A stretch of 64,000 nucleotides of DNA from contig MJGA01000023.1 of NCBI GenBank assembly GCA_001910725.1, positions 310,001 to 374,000 on the forward strand, in the 5' to 3' direction. Shown in pieces: positions 1 through 10,735 of the stretch (its first letter is position 1; every line of letters starts with the position of its first letter). A model generated the notes under the pieces. The model did no database searches and was not told the origin of the DNA. It saw only the letters and a list, made by a program, of their open reading frames with translations. The position numbers were made by a program, and so were the translations under genes. This DNA is from Phanerodontia chrysosporium. Taxonomy: Eukaryota; Basidiomycota; Agaricomycetes; Polyporales; Phanerochaetaceae.

Positions 1-1769
1 AGCTGGTTGGAGTCGATGGTGTCGACGAGCCAGACCAAGACGACACGCTTGCCGTCGAGGGGCTAAAGGCCGACAGCAGTGACGAGAAGGTGGAACTTCC
101 CGACGCTGACGACGCCGACGGTGATGGAGGGGTGGGGAGCTCGATACCCTCCAGGTCGCCCTCGATCGGCTCCTCATCCTGGTCGCACGATGGGAAAAAG
201 TTGCGGAAGAGGAGCTCGGCCTGCCACTTCGACGCGTTACGGAACTCTACCCAGACGTCCATGCGACCAGGACGTGACAAGGCGGGTCAAGACGCTCGAG
301 GTGGTTAGTCGTGCTGGGAGAACCATAGTTAGTTACTGGTCACAAGTAGCGGTGCGTGTATGCGCATGACTCACGCGAATAGAATGCGACCTTCGCTTGC
401 AGCCACGCCATCCAGGGCATTGAGCAGCCCGCTGAGACTGAGAGTGTTGACGTCGGAGAGGTGGTCGTTCTTGTGGCGCCTTCGTGAGTGGGACTCCGTG
501 TTCTCCGTCGAGCTGTTCGAGTTCTTTGTCTCGGGACTGCCAGTTGATTCATCGTCCCGAGAAGTACTTCTCGTGAAAGCGGCGTCGAGATCTTCGAGCA
601 ACACAATGCAGCGGGCCGGTACGCGGCCCATGAGTGTCGTTAATGTGCTATCGTTGATCCATGATGATGACAACGATACAACATAGATGTCCAGCATGAG
701 CTCGCCGGCAATGGCATGGATGAGGGAGCTTTTTCCTGAGCCTGGCACACCGTGCAGTAGGTAACCTCGGCGGAATGGTATACCGCGGTCTGCGTACCAC
801 TAAAGGGGGTTCAATGTCGTCAGCTTTCAGATTTCGACGGACTTCAAGCAGCGCCAGAACGGGCCAGATTTGGCGATGACGGTACTCAAATGGTACGTTC
901 GAACGTTGCTTTAACGATAAGACTCATGACATTACCTTTTCAGATTTCAAGAAATCTTTCGTGTCCGCCAAAAGCATTTCCTTTACTCCGGGTTGAGAAC
1001 GATGGACGACATCGGACGCTTGTGACGCGAGTCGGTCCACCTCCAGCACCCATGGGAGTCAGCGAAGTATATCTGAATTCGGTGCACCGCCTCAGCCTCA
1101 TACTCCTTCTTGGCCTGCAGCACCAATTGCTTCAGGATGGAGTTGTTGCGGGCGACGACACTGATGGAGAGCACTTCGCTGCTGCCGCCGTATGGGTCCT
1201 GCTTTCTTGTGCGCCGTACACGCAGCCAGTGACCTCTGTAATAAATGGTATGTGTCGTGTTCGGTGTCGGCTGGAACACTACGCGCGTCTTGACCTTTCC
1301 AGGCACGTCGTCGTCGTTCTCGTCATCGTCGCCAAAGGAGTTGTCTCCCGCGCGGGTACCGAAACCCGGCGTCGAGGTCCTGGTCGTCGTCTCGAACTCG
1401 CGAGAGCGCTGCCATTCCGGTCTACGCGACAGCCACAGCATCAACCAGTCATACGGATAATCCTCCTCCGAGAAGTGCGCGGTCAGGAAGAAGGCTGCGC
1501 GGGAGGGTGAGTCAGTCGGCGACGCGGCACTCGATCGTGGAAAATCGGAACGCACAGTTTATGAAGTGCGACCTGTGGCGGAACGGGATGATGGTTGGTG
1601 AGCACGGCGGTTCTCACACGCCCAAGACGCGTACTCACCAGCCTGAGCTAGCCATTCTGCGAGCCGTCTCGACCGTGCCACCGAGGACGACGAGTTTTAC
1701 GCCATCAATCATCGACGAGCCTCCGCCTCCGCCGACGAGGGGTTGGACAAGAGATTTGAGAGCGTCCAT
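1..1769 (-). CDS. BCS1-like mitochondrial AAA ATPase (3' end off window, two frame breaks)
   Basis: Family role: BCS1 is an AAA chaperone of the mitochondrial inner membrane that moves folded Rieske protein into complex III; fungi carry many paralogues, so the exact role here is open. Exons on the minus strand: 1639-1769, 1556-1572 (17 nt), 936-1494, 375-799 and <1-313. The start at 1769 gives MDALKSLVQPLVGG. The BCS1 N domain follows (SFFLTAHFSEEDYPYDW, then ARNNSILKQLVLQAKKEYE). Walker A is GVPGSGKSS in the 375-799 exon and Walker B is CIVLLEDLDAAF. The sensor region reads TTNHLERLDP, followed by LSRPGRMDVWVEF. The last visible part is Ser/Thr/Pro-rich and runs off the window. Two single-base losses interrupt the frame, near 283 (between LDP and LSRPGR) and near 988 (between VLNP and VKEMLLADTKDF); each is explained by one absent G. 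They are probably sequence errors, but a pseudogene cannot be excluded. Confidence 0.85.
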
Positions 1770-4700
1770 CGTGGTGTTGGTGTCGACGAAGGACTGACAA
1801 ATCCAAAACTGCAAAGGATTAGAGGCGGGAGGCAGAAGAGGGATGGTGGAGGGGCGGAAGCAAGTTATACGGAGACGCTGCGGGTCTCGGGAGGTGACCA
1901 GTGGCGGTGGTATCTGGGTTCCAAATCCTAGGATCTCTGGCGAAGGCGGTACCTGGATGACTAGAGCGACGGTGCCGATGAGGTGAGCGACTGTTCGCTG
2001 TGCACGGCGGCGAGGAGCGTGTATGACTCGAGACGACGAGGTGGTCGTCGCGGAGAAAGACGCGTCAGCGTGCAGACGGACGGGCTGGGGGGCTCTTGAG
2101 CGATGGGGCAGGGTCGATGTTCTACTCATAAGGGAAGACGAGCCCGTGAACTGTGATGAGCGCTGGTATCACCGGTTAGCGCAGCCGCCACCGAAAAGGC
2201 GGCAGACTTGCGACCTGGCTGTTGCTCGTCGACGAATTTACGTTGTGTGTGCCCAGACTCGTGGCAGGTACATATGTACAGTACGTCAACGTCCTCTCCT
2301 CCAGACGTCCGCCACCCGCAACACACACGAAACCCCCTAAGCTCAAGCTCGGGCCAGCGTCGGATGTTTTAACACCAGCTGAGTGCTGCAGCCAACGGCT
2401 GATCAGAACTGGGACACTCTTTCTCATATTGGACCGGGTTGGGCAATGGGTACCATATTCTCCTGTTCCATCTAAACCCAGCCGGAATGAAGAGCCACGA
2501 GTCTCGATACAGACACAATTCGAGCTGCATATGACTACGAGAGGCCCCAGAAGAAGCTTGCGATACGCCCTTGCGAACTTTGCAGCCGGCTCTAGAGCAC
2601 TGCCCACTGGGTAATACCCTCTCGGGATGCCATGCCTGGGCAGTCGAGCGCTGATACATCACACCAATATATACCAGTCCGCCTCGTGATATACCCCAGA
2701 CGCACCGTATCTGACCGAAAGAACAGCATGCCCAGATCGCGGAAGCTGCAACTCGCACGCTAAATGCAAGACAACTGCACCGCGTGCCCGACAATTGCTC
2801 GCGATGACGTCCCTACCAAAGGCTCGTCGCACACGCCTGACACCCGTGAGTGCATTCGTGCGACCCTGGGCCTTGAGTAACCGGAAGGCCCGCCGCCCCC
2901 GCGGCACCTCGCAGTCGCGCAAGGTCCGCTGCGCTCCACGGCTGGCGCGAGCTTAAGGCCACGACAGGGCCCTCAGACACGCCGCAGGCCCAGGGCCGTG
3001 TCCCGGCCTGGCTGCGCGCGTGCTCCGGCGCAGGACGGCGTGCCACAGCTCGGAGAGAGTGGCGACTGGGACCATGCCCGCGGTCAGCCCGACGGGCCCA
3101 CATGCGCGCGAGAGTTTTCTGGTTTCCCCGAGGCGGCAGTCGCGGTGTCGCGGACGCCGCTGCGCCGCGACCGTGCGTACTTTTCTGGACGCTCTCCGAG
3201 CGAGCAGTTCAGTCCGGCCGGCACCCGGACCCCAGCAAGACAGGGTTCAGCCTCTGCGTCTGCGTCTCCCGGTTGGGCGCACGATAGCCCCATCTCGCAG
3301 CGCTGGCCGCGTTTCGCGACCAGGATGGTGTAGCGAGAGCGCGTTTTTGGAGTCAGTGAAATTCAGGACGAAGCATGGGCGTTCGCAACTCATGATGTAT
3401 GATAGGGTTGCCTCGAATTCGAATTCCCTTGCGGGACGACGCGGTCATGAACGCGGTATGAGCCCATCTCAACGCCTTTGATTTTCATATAGAAAACGTA
3501 TGACCCTCAACGCACCACGCTATTACTACACAACCTGTACGGTAAGCTTGCGATTGCCGTATAGGCAGCGACGGTGGCACCGGGTGTTCGAGGTCCGACG
3601 CCATGCCGCTGAGGACGATCTGGCTACTTGGCAGCCGACCCTGAGACGAGGCCAGCTGAGGCCGTGAAGCACTTCCAGGAGGCGCAGCCACAGGGCAGCG
3701 CTGCGCGCGCGCCCTCCCGACAATCCCGACGAACGTTCGATCTGCGCAGGATCCGCGGGGGCGCTGCAGGCCCTTGCTGGAAGTTGGGCTGTTGGGCTGC
3801 CGGCGGCGCCACGGTGCGGGCCGTCGCGCGCGGCGTGCGGGACGCAGCGTGCGGGGGAGCAGGGGCGCAGGGGGCGCCGCGGCGGGACACGGCGGAGAGC
3901 ATACTTGCGCCATTGGACACCCGGAACGCACAGATTCAGGGAAGCCCGCGCACTATACGCACCGATGACACGGGAAGACACCCTTCGGATTCCCACCGGA
4001 GCGGACGCGAGCTCGAGACCGTCCACCCGCGAAGGTTTCGTGATGCGGCGTCCAGAGGAGAGGCTGCATGACTGCGTAGTGTCTCTTGCGTGACCTCAAT
4101 GCAGGCCCTGGGCGACTGTCAGGACCCTTTTTCGGTCCGGATTGACGATTGTCGCCTACACAAAAGGCGTTGTGTGGATACTAGGAGATGCGAGGAGGTG
4201 CATAGTGGCGCAGACTGCGTTCGAGGGTACGAAATGTAGCAGTGCGACAAGCGGACATCGAGCGGGAGACGACCATGTGCTGCAATCGTCTGGAGGGCCC
4301 TTGGAAGGAAAGTGTGAGCCGCGCGTTATGCTGGGCATACAGGTAAGTACCGAAGATCTCTCGTAGTTCTCGTTCTATTCTCATACTAAACCTTGCGCTG
4401 TGCACTTTTTCGATGTTCTAGACGTCCTGAAGCACGCTAGCACAGGAACCACTGCCGTCTCCTTCGACTTGCCGAGCTTAAGATCATTTGCTGGTTCCTT
4501 CGATCGAGCAACGTCTTGCGCAGACAGAGGGGGGCATGTCATCAGCTGGTAAATATGTGAAGGGTCGAAGTGTTACGGTAGGCGATAGAAATCAAGGACT
4601 GGAAGCATCAGCGGACGCCGCTGTGACGCTTCAGCCTCAACAGACGATGGTGAGAAACTGACTGTAACAAGCTCTGCTCTCGTGGACCATAGAGTAGCAA

Positions 4701-6034
4701 GGACATCCATCTGACGATGTAAGGTCCGTGTGCAGGATAGCAGACAGACGCCTGACAGCCGCAGTACGTGTTCCAGGCTGGTCTGGATGCGAGGAGCGAC
4801 CAACAGGTTCGATACTGAAACACACATGACATAGAGTTGATCAGGACAACGAGTCGGGCGACTGGACCGATATACGCAAAGTGACGAAGGCGCAGCCTGA
4901 CCGCAAACACCTGAACTTCCGGCCTTCTGAGTCGGTAGTAAACTTGCAAAAATTTACCGGGGTGGACCTTGAGTGGACCCTAGGTGGACGAGTACCTCGA
5001 ATCCATGTTGGGCATTACGCCAGTACGCAATGAAGATCGTGATTCGAGCAGCCGACAAGGGTCTGGAAAAGTGGCAGAAAGCAATATGTGGCGGCGGAGG
5101 ATGCAATAATGGAAATGGGGTGACAGAGAGCTGTATGGGCGACCAGCGAGAGATTAGCTTGGTCGACATGAGCAGGGACGAACGCCACGAGCAACGCGTC
5201 ACGTGCGCAATCCTGGGCGCGTGCGTGGATCTGTCATGCATGAGCCATGATTTCAGGAAATTAGGATAGACGAGAAGGCATACGGCGTTCGGACCGATAT
5301 ATTACAGGCTGCCACGGTGTACGATGACCGTCAGCATTCGCACCCTACGCAAGTATTGCGCCACAGTCTTGATAACACAGACAGAACGCTGGAGCTCGGA
5401 ACAGGGCAGATTATCCGGGAGCAAGGGAAATGTCGCAACATGGCAATCGCGTGCGCACGACGTATGCTTGCAAACTCTAATTGTCGTCGGAGAACCTGCA
5501 CTCCAGCATCATGACTTGGAAAAGACGAAGCCGCTTGCTGTGCAGGCGCGAGAGACAACACCGCAAGCACCGAAGAGAACTCACCGGCAAACCCTTGCAT
5601 TAGTGCCATTCTCTGCAATAATGAAAATCTGGGTTCCTGGTTACGTGGTAAGCTTGGGCTGTCGGCACACGCGAGGATTAGTCCATTGCTAGACGCGCAG
5701 GCGGTGTACTCGCTCACCTTCCCACGACGGTGAGAGAGACAGATTGGGATTGACACGCCCGTACCTCATACCAGCTTCTTTCCTGGCCCCAGGAGGTGCA
5801 TACGTGTTCAGGTCGCGTGAGTGTCTTGTGAGCGGATCTAGACTGGGGGACGCTGGTATTATCACCACCGAGCTGTTGGAGAATGGGTGAGGTCGCGATG
5901 CTTGGCTTTCAAAGACGGTGCGCTTCGAGCCCTTCTAGACTTGGACACAAGAGAGGCGATGATTGAAGACCCTACATGATGACAATTCCCAACATTCACT
6001 AGAAGTACACGTGCGCTCGCGGCATACCGACAGT
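1770..6034. other. Gene-free 4.3-kb stretch with a GC-rich core
   Basis: I see no convincing gene. Open frames exist on both strands, but they are Arg/Ala/Pro-rich, overlap one another and match no family I know. About 2,820-4,080 is clearly richer in GC and CpG than its surroundings; the flanks are ordinary mixed sequence. No terminal repeats, transposase motifs or tRNA were recognised. It separates the BCS1-like gene from the Dap1-like gene. Confidence 0.5.
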
Positions 6035-6662
6035 CTATAGATTCGCAACTGCAGGTGGAAGGTCGATGACCTTGCCAACAACATTATAACGTTTCCTGAA
6101 CAACAGCATCGGGGTAAGCACAAACAATACAAGGGCGAAAACACGAGTCACGCACAAGAAGAAGTCGTGCCAGTCGTTAAGGACCTTCATCTCTGTCTCT
6201 GGCAGCGTGCTATAGTCCGGTGACGCGTCTGACTCCTTCAAACTGGACATTCCGAGTGCACGAGAGGCGTCTCTGCCTGCAAATAGGTTGTACGACCCGC
6301 CCTTGCCGTACGTGTCGCGCTTGCGGGTCACGTCGAATACGGTGCCTACAGAGCGTCTTCAGCCTCCTTGCACGCATCTGCAGAAGGTGCAGCACACCTT
6401 TGATAGCGACATAGATCGGTTTCGAAGGATCCGAGCCGTCAAACTCCTTCAATTGTTCGAGTGTAAAGGGGTCATCCTTGGGTGGTGCAAGGTCGTCGCG
6501 CGCAGGCTGCATGATCGTCTTGGGCTCTTCTTGTGTTTTCTCGCTCGGTGTTGCGGCGGTGCTCGTCGATGCCGGTCCTTTCGGGCCCGCAAAGAGTCTG
6601 TGGAAGATGAGGACGGCAGGGATGGCGAGGACGAGGGCGGAGATGATCGTGTACGCGGTCAT
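6035..6662 (-). CDS. Dap1/MAPR-type cytochrome b5-like haem-binding membrane protein
   Basis: Family role: membrane-associated progesterone-receptor proteins (yeast Dap1, human PGRMC1) bind haem and support cytochrome P450 Erg11/CYP51 in sterol synthesis at the ER. Exons on the minus strand are 6398-6662, 6156-6345 and 6035-6095, which join to 516 nt (171 aa) without a break. An N-terminal membrane anchor (TIISALVLAIPAVLIFHRLF) is followed by a charged Pro-rich linker. The cytochrome b5 fold then starts at DPFTLEQLKEFDGSD and continues through PIYVAIKGTVFDVTRK, YGKGGSYNLFAGRDASRALG and NDWHDFFLKRYNVVGKV. The conserved Tyr residues used for haem ligation in this family are present. An in-frame ATG at 6692 would add ten residues; 6662 was chosen because the anchor begins there. 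The gene is divergent from the hypothetical gene at 6867. Confidence 0.88.
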
Positions 6663-6814
6663 GAGGGGCTCGGCATTTCCCGAACGGAGCACGGAGCCCC
6701 TTCACGTCGGTGAGAATGCGGGACAAGAACCGTCGCGACGAGTTCAACCAGAACAAAAATATATTGTTTTGAAGGTCTCCAGGAGCAGGCATCTTGTCTA
6801 GAGTATATGCTGGG

Positions 6815-6821
6815 TATAAAA
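6815..6821 (+). promoter_or_regulatory. TATA-like box of the gene at 6867
   Basis: TATAAAA lies 46 nt upstream of the ATG at 6867, in the short gap between two divergent genes. Its position supports 6867 rather than 6949 as the start of the plus-strand gene. Confidence 0.4.
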
Positions 6822-6866
6822 CGTTGGCCATGGTGACAAGAAAGGCCAGAGAATACCGACGGAAAT

Positions 6867-7632
6867 ATGCACTCGCTCATGGAAAGCCTCGTCTACTTGC
6901 ACCCTCCATATAGGTTTTCCGACCTCTCCTTCGACGAGCTACCTCACCTTGCAAAGCATTTCCTCGGAGATGTCCTCGCCATCGCCCCGCCACATGCATC
7001 ATCCCCGAGCAAATCAGAGCGAGATGTCGCGACTGTGCGGCGAGCTTTGCAGGATGCTCGAAGGGAATACGATGGCACTCGTACAAGCAAGACGGAACGC
7101 CGACCTAGCCAGCATAGACGACGTACCTTCATCGCCTGTCGACATCAAGGTGGGCAACGCTCGGAGGGTGCTGGAGGTGCTGGGCGTCCTGCTGCCTGAG
7201 CGGGAACGCCTCATGGACGAGTTTGTCGGGCGATTCGACGCGCTGGTGTGGCTCGAGCTTTCGAGGCTAGGCGGGAAGAGGCTAAGCGTGGAGAACCAGC
7301 GGCAGTATCGAGATGAGCATCCGCTCTTCCGGGATACGCTGCAGCGCACCAAGGACATTCTCGTAAACCTCGACCGTGAGGTGGCGCTCCTCGATGAGGT
7401 GAGGCGTGGGCCGAGCTCTGCGCCACCTGTTCAAGCCACTTTCTGGCAGGGTCCACCAAAGGCTACGAGAACAAACGGCCAAGCCATGAGATATGGGCGG
7501 TCTAACACCACTAAAAGCAGGAGAAATAGTGAGGCATCTGTCGCCAACTGGCGGGAGAGACGCAATCTCGGGGTCTCAACGGCCGGTGTGTCGGACTCCG
7601 ACAGTGCCAGCGACCTTGGATCGTCTTCCTGA
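6867..7632 (+). CDS. Hypothetical protein, probably two exons
   Basis: I do not recognise this protein. The well-supported part is the open frame from about 6957 to the stop at 7632. It includes SEMSRLCGELCRMLEGNTM, a helical charged core (VGNARRVLEVLGVLLPERE, LMDEFVGRFDALVWLELSR, TLQRTKDILVNLDREVALLD) and a Ser/Arg-rich tail ending SDSDSASDLGSSS. A start at 6949 is possible. I prefer 6867 because a TATA-like box sits 46 nt upstream and because a 43-nt intron (6914-6956, GTTTTC..AAAG) joins MHSLMESLVYLHPPY to the main frame in phase. The short intron is a guess. The core could form a small helical bundle. It is divergent from the Dap1-like gene and lies upstream of the API5 homologue on the same strand. 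Confidence 0.55.
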
Positions 7633-8039
7633 GATATGCAAGTTCCCGTAAGTCCTGAGGCCAGGTAAACATTATATGAAGCCTGACTGACATCAAATAT
7701 CCCAGAACACATATATACATGTTGCTTCTGCATGATCTCGGCGTCCTATGCTATTGTTGTGTCATGAATTAGCTGCGACTTCACTATTCTCATTGACTCC
7801 TCTCTTGCTGCAGTGCGTTTTTCAATGTACCTATAGCGCCCTTATCAACGACTGCTGGAATAGCGAGCAACAAGGGAGGCGGTGGAAAGAACGTGAACGT
7901 TGCTCTGAAAGCTGCGGTCAGAGTTTGGCTGTATTTGGGTTCGCGAGGTCGACTTTTGTAAGCGCCCAACACTTGTCCCCGAACGTCTGCCACCCACCCG
8001 TCCCCACCTCGAGGCAAATATCGCCACATCGTGTATATT
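7633..8039. other. Intergenic, 5' region of the API5 gene
   Basis: No gene seen. It holds the 3' end of the hypothetical gene and the promoter and leader of the API5 homologue; a TATATATA-like stretch occurs near 7,711. Confidence 0.4.
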
Positions 8040-10571
8040 ATGTCCGGAGAGGACAAGTCAGAGGCGCAGCTAGTGAGAGACGTTACTCAACAGATTTCGC
8101 GTGCACGACGAGCCCAAGTACGCACGTCTGCGGTTGTCGCCCAGGTGAGTGTTTATCAGGTGTGGTCGAAAGCGCGATTATAACCCGAGCCCCGCAGCAA
8201 AAGGATACCTTCAAACGTCTCATTGAGATTGTGCACTCGCCACATCCACAACTTAAGAGTCTTGCCGCGCAGAATATCAAATATTTCATCAAGGACTTCC
8301 CCGAGCTTGAGGACGATGCTATAAACGCCGTGTATGACCTGTGTGAAGACCAGGAGCAGAAGGTGCATGCTACGTCACGCACCTAGTCCTCTTGACTTAC
8401 ATATCTGTGTTTTAGGTCCGCAAGGACGGGTACCGTGCTATCACGTCAGTCTCGAGGGAACAGAGGAAATGGGTGAAGCGCAACGCGGACGTCCTAGTGC
8501 AACTACTTCAAAGTGGTACGTGTCCGTCCGCCAAGTGACGTTCTCTCTCTTCCCAGGGACCCGTCTCTCCTCGACGTATCTTCGCTTCGCCCCTCTTCAA
8601 CCGTCCTCGCCCCCAAGTGCACGCCGAACCGCTAGACTGATCGTGTGTGTAGATGAACCGGAGGAAGTCGAAGTCGTCGAGCAGCAGCTGACAGAACACC
8701 TCGACATGGACCCCACGGTGACCCTTGGAGTACTATGCGACCAGGTTGCTCCCCAGGACGATGCTGCGGACGACGAGGAGCAAGCGATACGCGACCGTCT
8801 CAGAGGACTCGTCCTTAACTTTATGACTGGCAAGGCAAAACGTGCGATCACAGAGAGACATGCCAATACCTACAACAGTCCGGCGGAAGAAATGCTTGTG
8901 CAGGGAATGTACAGGGTACGTTGTGTCTCAAACTCTATGATATTGGGCTCACGGACCCGCGCTGCTAGGCGATCAGCAAGTTGCCTCCTACGGATGTTGA
9001 GATAATCGTCAAGGAGGTCCTACTACCACTACCTTCGTTCAGCTCAGCGAACGCACCACGAAGTAGTGAGCTGCTGAACACGCTCATGGCTGAAGCAAGA
9101 CTAGCCTGGAAGTCTGAATCACCGAAGGGCGACGACAGTTCCTCAATCCCTCGGACTCGTTTCTTCCTCGAACTGGCACAAGACATTGTTGTGAACAGGC
9201 GTTTAGCCCCTCCGCATAATCTTGCGCGATTCTATGTCGCCACTTTCTTGTCGAAGGTGGTGTTGCCTGGCCTTACCAGCGATGCCCAAGCTTTTGTGAT
9301 CAAACGCCTTGCTGAGAGCTACAGCCTAATGTATGAAACTAGCCCAACTGAGATCACTGCGATACGGAACCAGCTGGTAGAAGCCAGTGGACCGCTTCTT
9401 TCGGTGAGTGGTTACCGGTCATATGACAACCATTGATTGACGTATTCTCTAGTGCTTTGTCGAGTTGAAGCCCCAGTTCAGACACTGGCCCGCGTGCGTG
9501 ACAATCCTGAAAGCGTGCAATCAGGTAGGTCTTGTGATATCTTTCTTCTCTCGGCATAAATTTATGTGGTCGCTTCCAGCGTCTTGAGACCTCAAGCTGG
9601 AAGCCCTCCCCTACTGCCCTGTCAGCATATCAGAAGCTCCAAGATGAAGCCTCAAACAATGAGATTCCGCAAGAGCATAGGCAAGCTGCAGAAGAAGTGC
9701 AAAGCCTAATCAGGGTTCGCAATGGACCGTCTTTCGTTTTCCCTTTCAGAGTCCAACGATGTCCTCTTCTCTCTTTGAGCAGCCACTCCTCCAGACATCG
9801 TCTGCATCGCGCCAGCCACCAGCGTCGGCGACCGCACCAAGCCCTGGGACATCCACCAGCGTAGCGAAAGGTATGTCCACCAACGGCAAGCCCAATGGTG
9901 GCCGCGTCCAGATCAAGCGCAAGTCGGAGCTGCACACAGAGCGGCCGCCCATGACGCACCAGCTGCCATCAAGACCACCTTCACAGGCGTCGATATCGCA
10001 TCGGCCTCAGTCGCCTGGTCAGGGCCCTGGCGCACGCGGTGAGCGACAGGCCCCGCCACACATCGCCGCGCGCCAGGCGGAACGCCAGCGAACGACAAGC
10101 GCGCCGAATAGCGGCCGCGCGACACCAGTGGGCGATGGAGAGCCACACCCGAAACGGCAGAAGGGCCTCAGCGGCGAGCCGTCGGTGCCCTCGCTGCTGA
10201 GCCGGCTGGCGCTCGCCCCGGGTGCAGGCGAGAAGACGCGGGGGTCGCCCCGTTCCGAAGTGCCGTCGCGCCCGCCGTCGACGGTCCCGGCGAAGCGACG
10301 TGCCGAGCCAGAGCAGCAGGGACAAAGGCCTGCGCAGCAGCAACATCAACAGCAGCCCCGGGAGCCCCAGCGGCAAGAGCACACGCGGGCTGCGCAGGCG
10401 GACGTCAACACGCCGCCGCCGGGCGGATGGAGCATCAAGGGTGCGGCAAAGGCAAGCAAGCAGCCGACGCCGCCTGCGCATGAGGCGGGTCCGACCTCGC
10501 TGCTTGAGCGATTGAACCCGAGTGACGCAGCAGGTGGAGGTCAGGCGCGCAAGAAGCGGGTGAAGACCTAG
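8040..10571 (+). CDS. Apoptosis inhibitor 5 (API5/AAC-11) homologue
   Basis: Family role: API5 is a nuclear HEAT/ARM-repeat protein with anti-apoptotic and RNA-metabolism links in animals; its fungal role is little known. Eight exons join without a break: 8040-8144, 8198-8362, 8416-8515, 8653-8915, 8969-9403, 9453-9524, 9580-9714 and 9750-10571, giving 2,097 nt (698 aa). Helical repeats fill residues 1 to about 420: FKRLIEIVHSPHPQLKSLAA, NIKYFIKDFPELEDDAINAV, VRKDGYRAITSVSREQRKWV, LTEHLDMDPTVTLGVLCDQV. After that comes a long disordered Pro/Ser/Gln-rich tail. It ends in a basic ARKKRVKT that looks like a nuclear localisation signal. The start at 8040 leads directly into the first repeat. The stop lies 165 nt from the convergent stop of the FUSC-like gene. 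This gene shows none of the frame breaks seen elsewhere. Confidence 0.9.
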
Positions 10572-10735
10572 TCAGTGTAACCTTTCTGTAGCAGGCTCAT
10601 TGTTGTATGCTCGAGGGTGCAATGCGATTGGAATACTTCGTGTATCGTCCACGTGCCAGAATCGTGTTTGAGGGAAACACGTCCGAGTTCTACATTCGGT
10701 ACAGGTAACGGTAAAGCAATCGTACTGATGGTATT

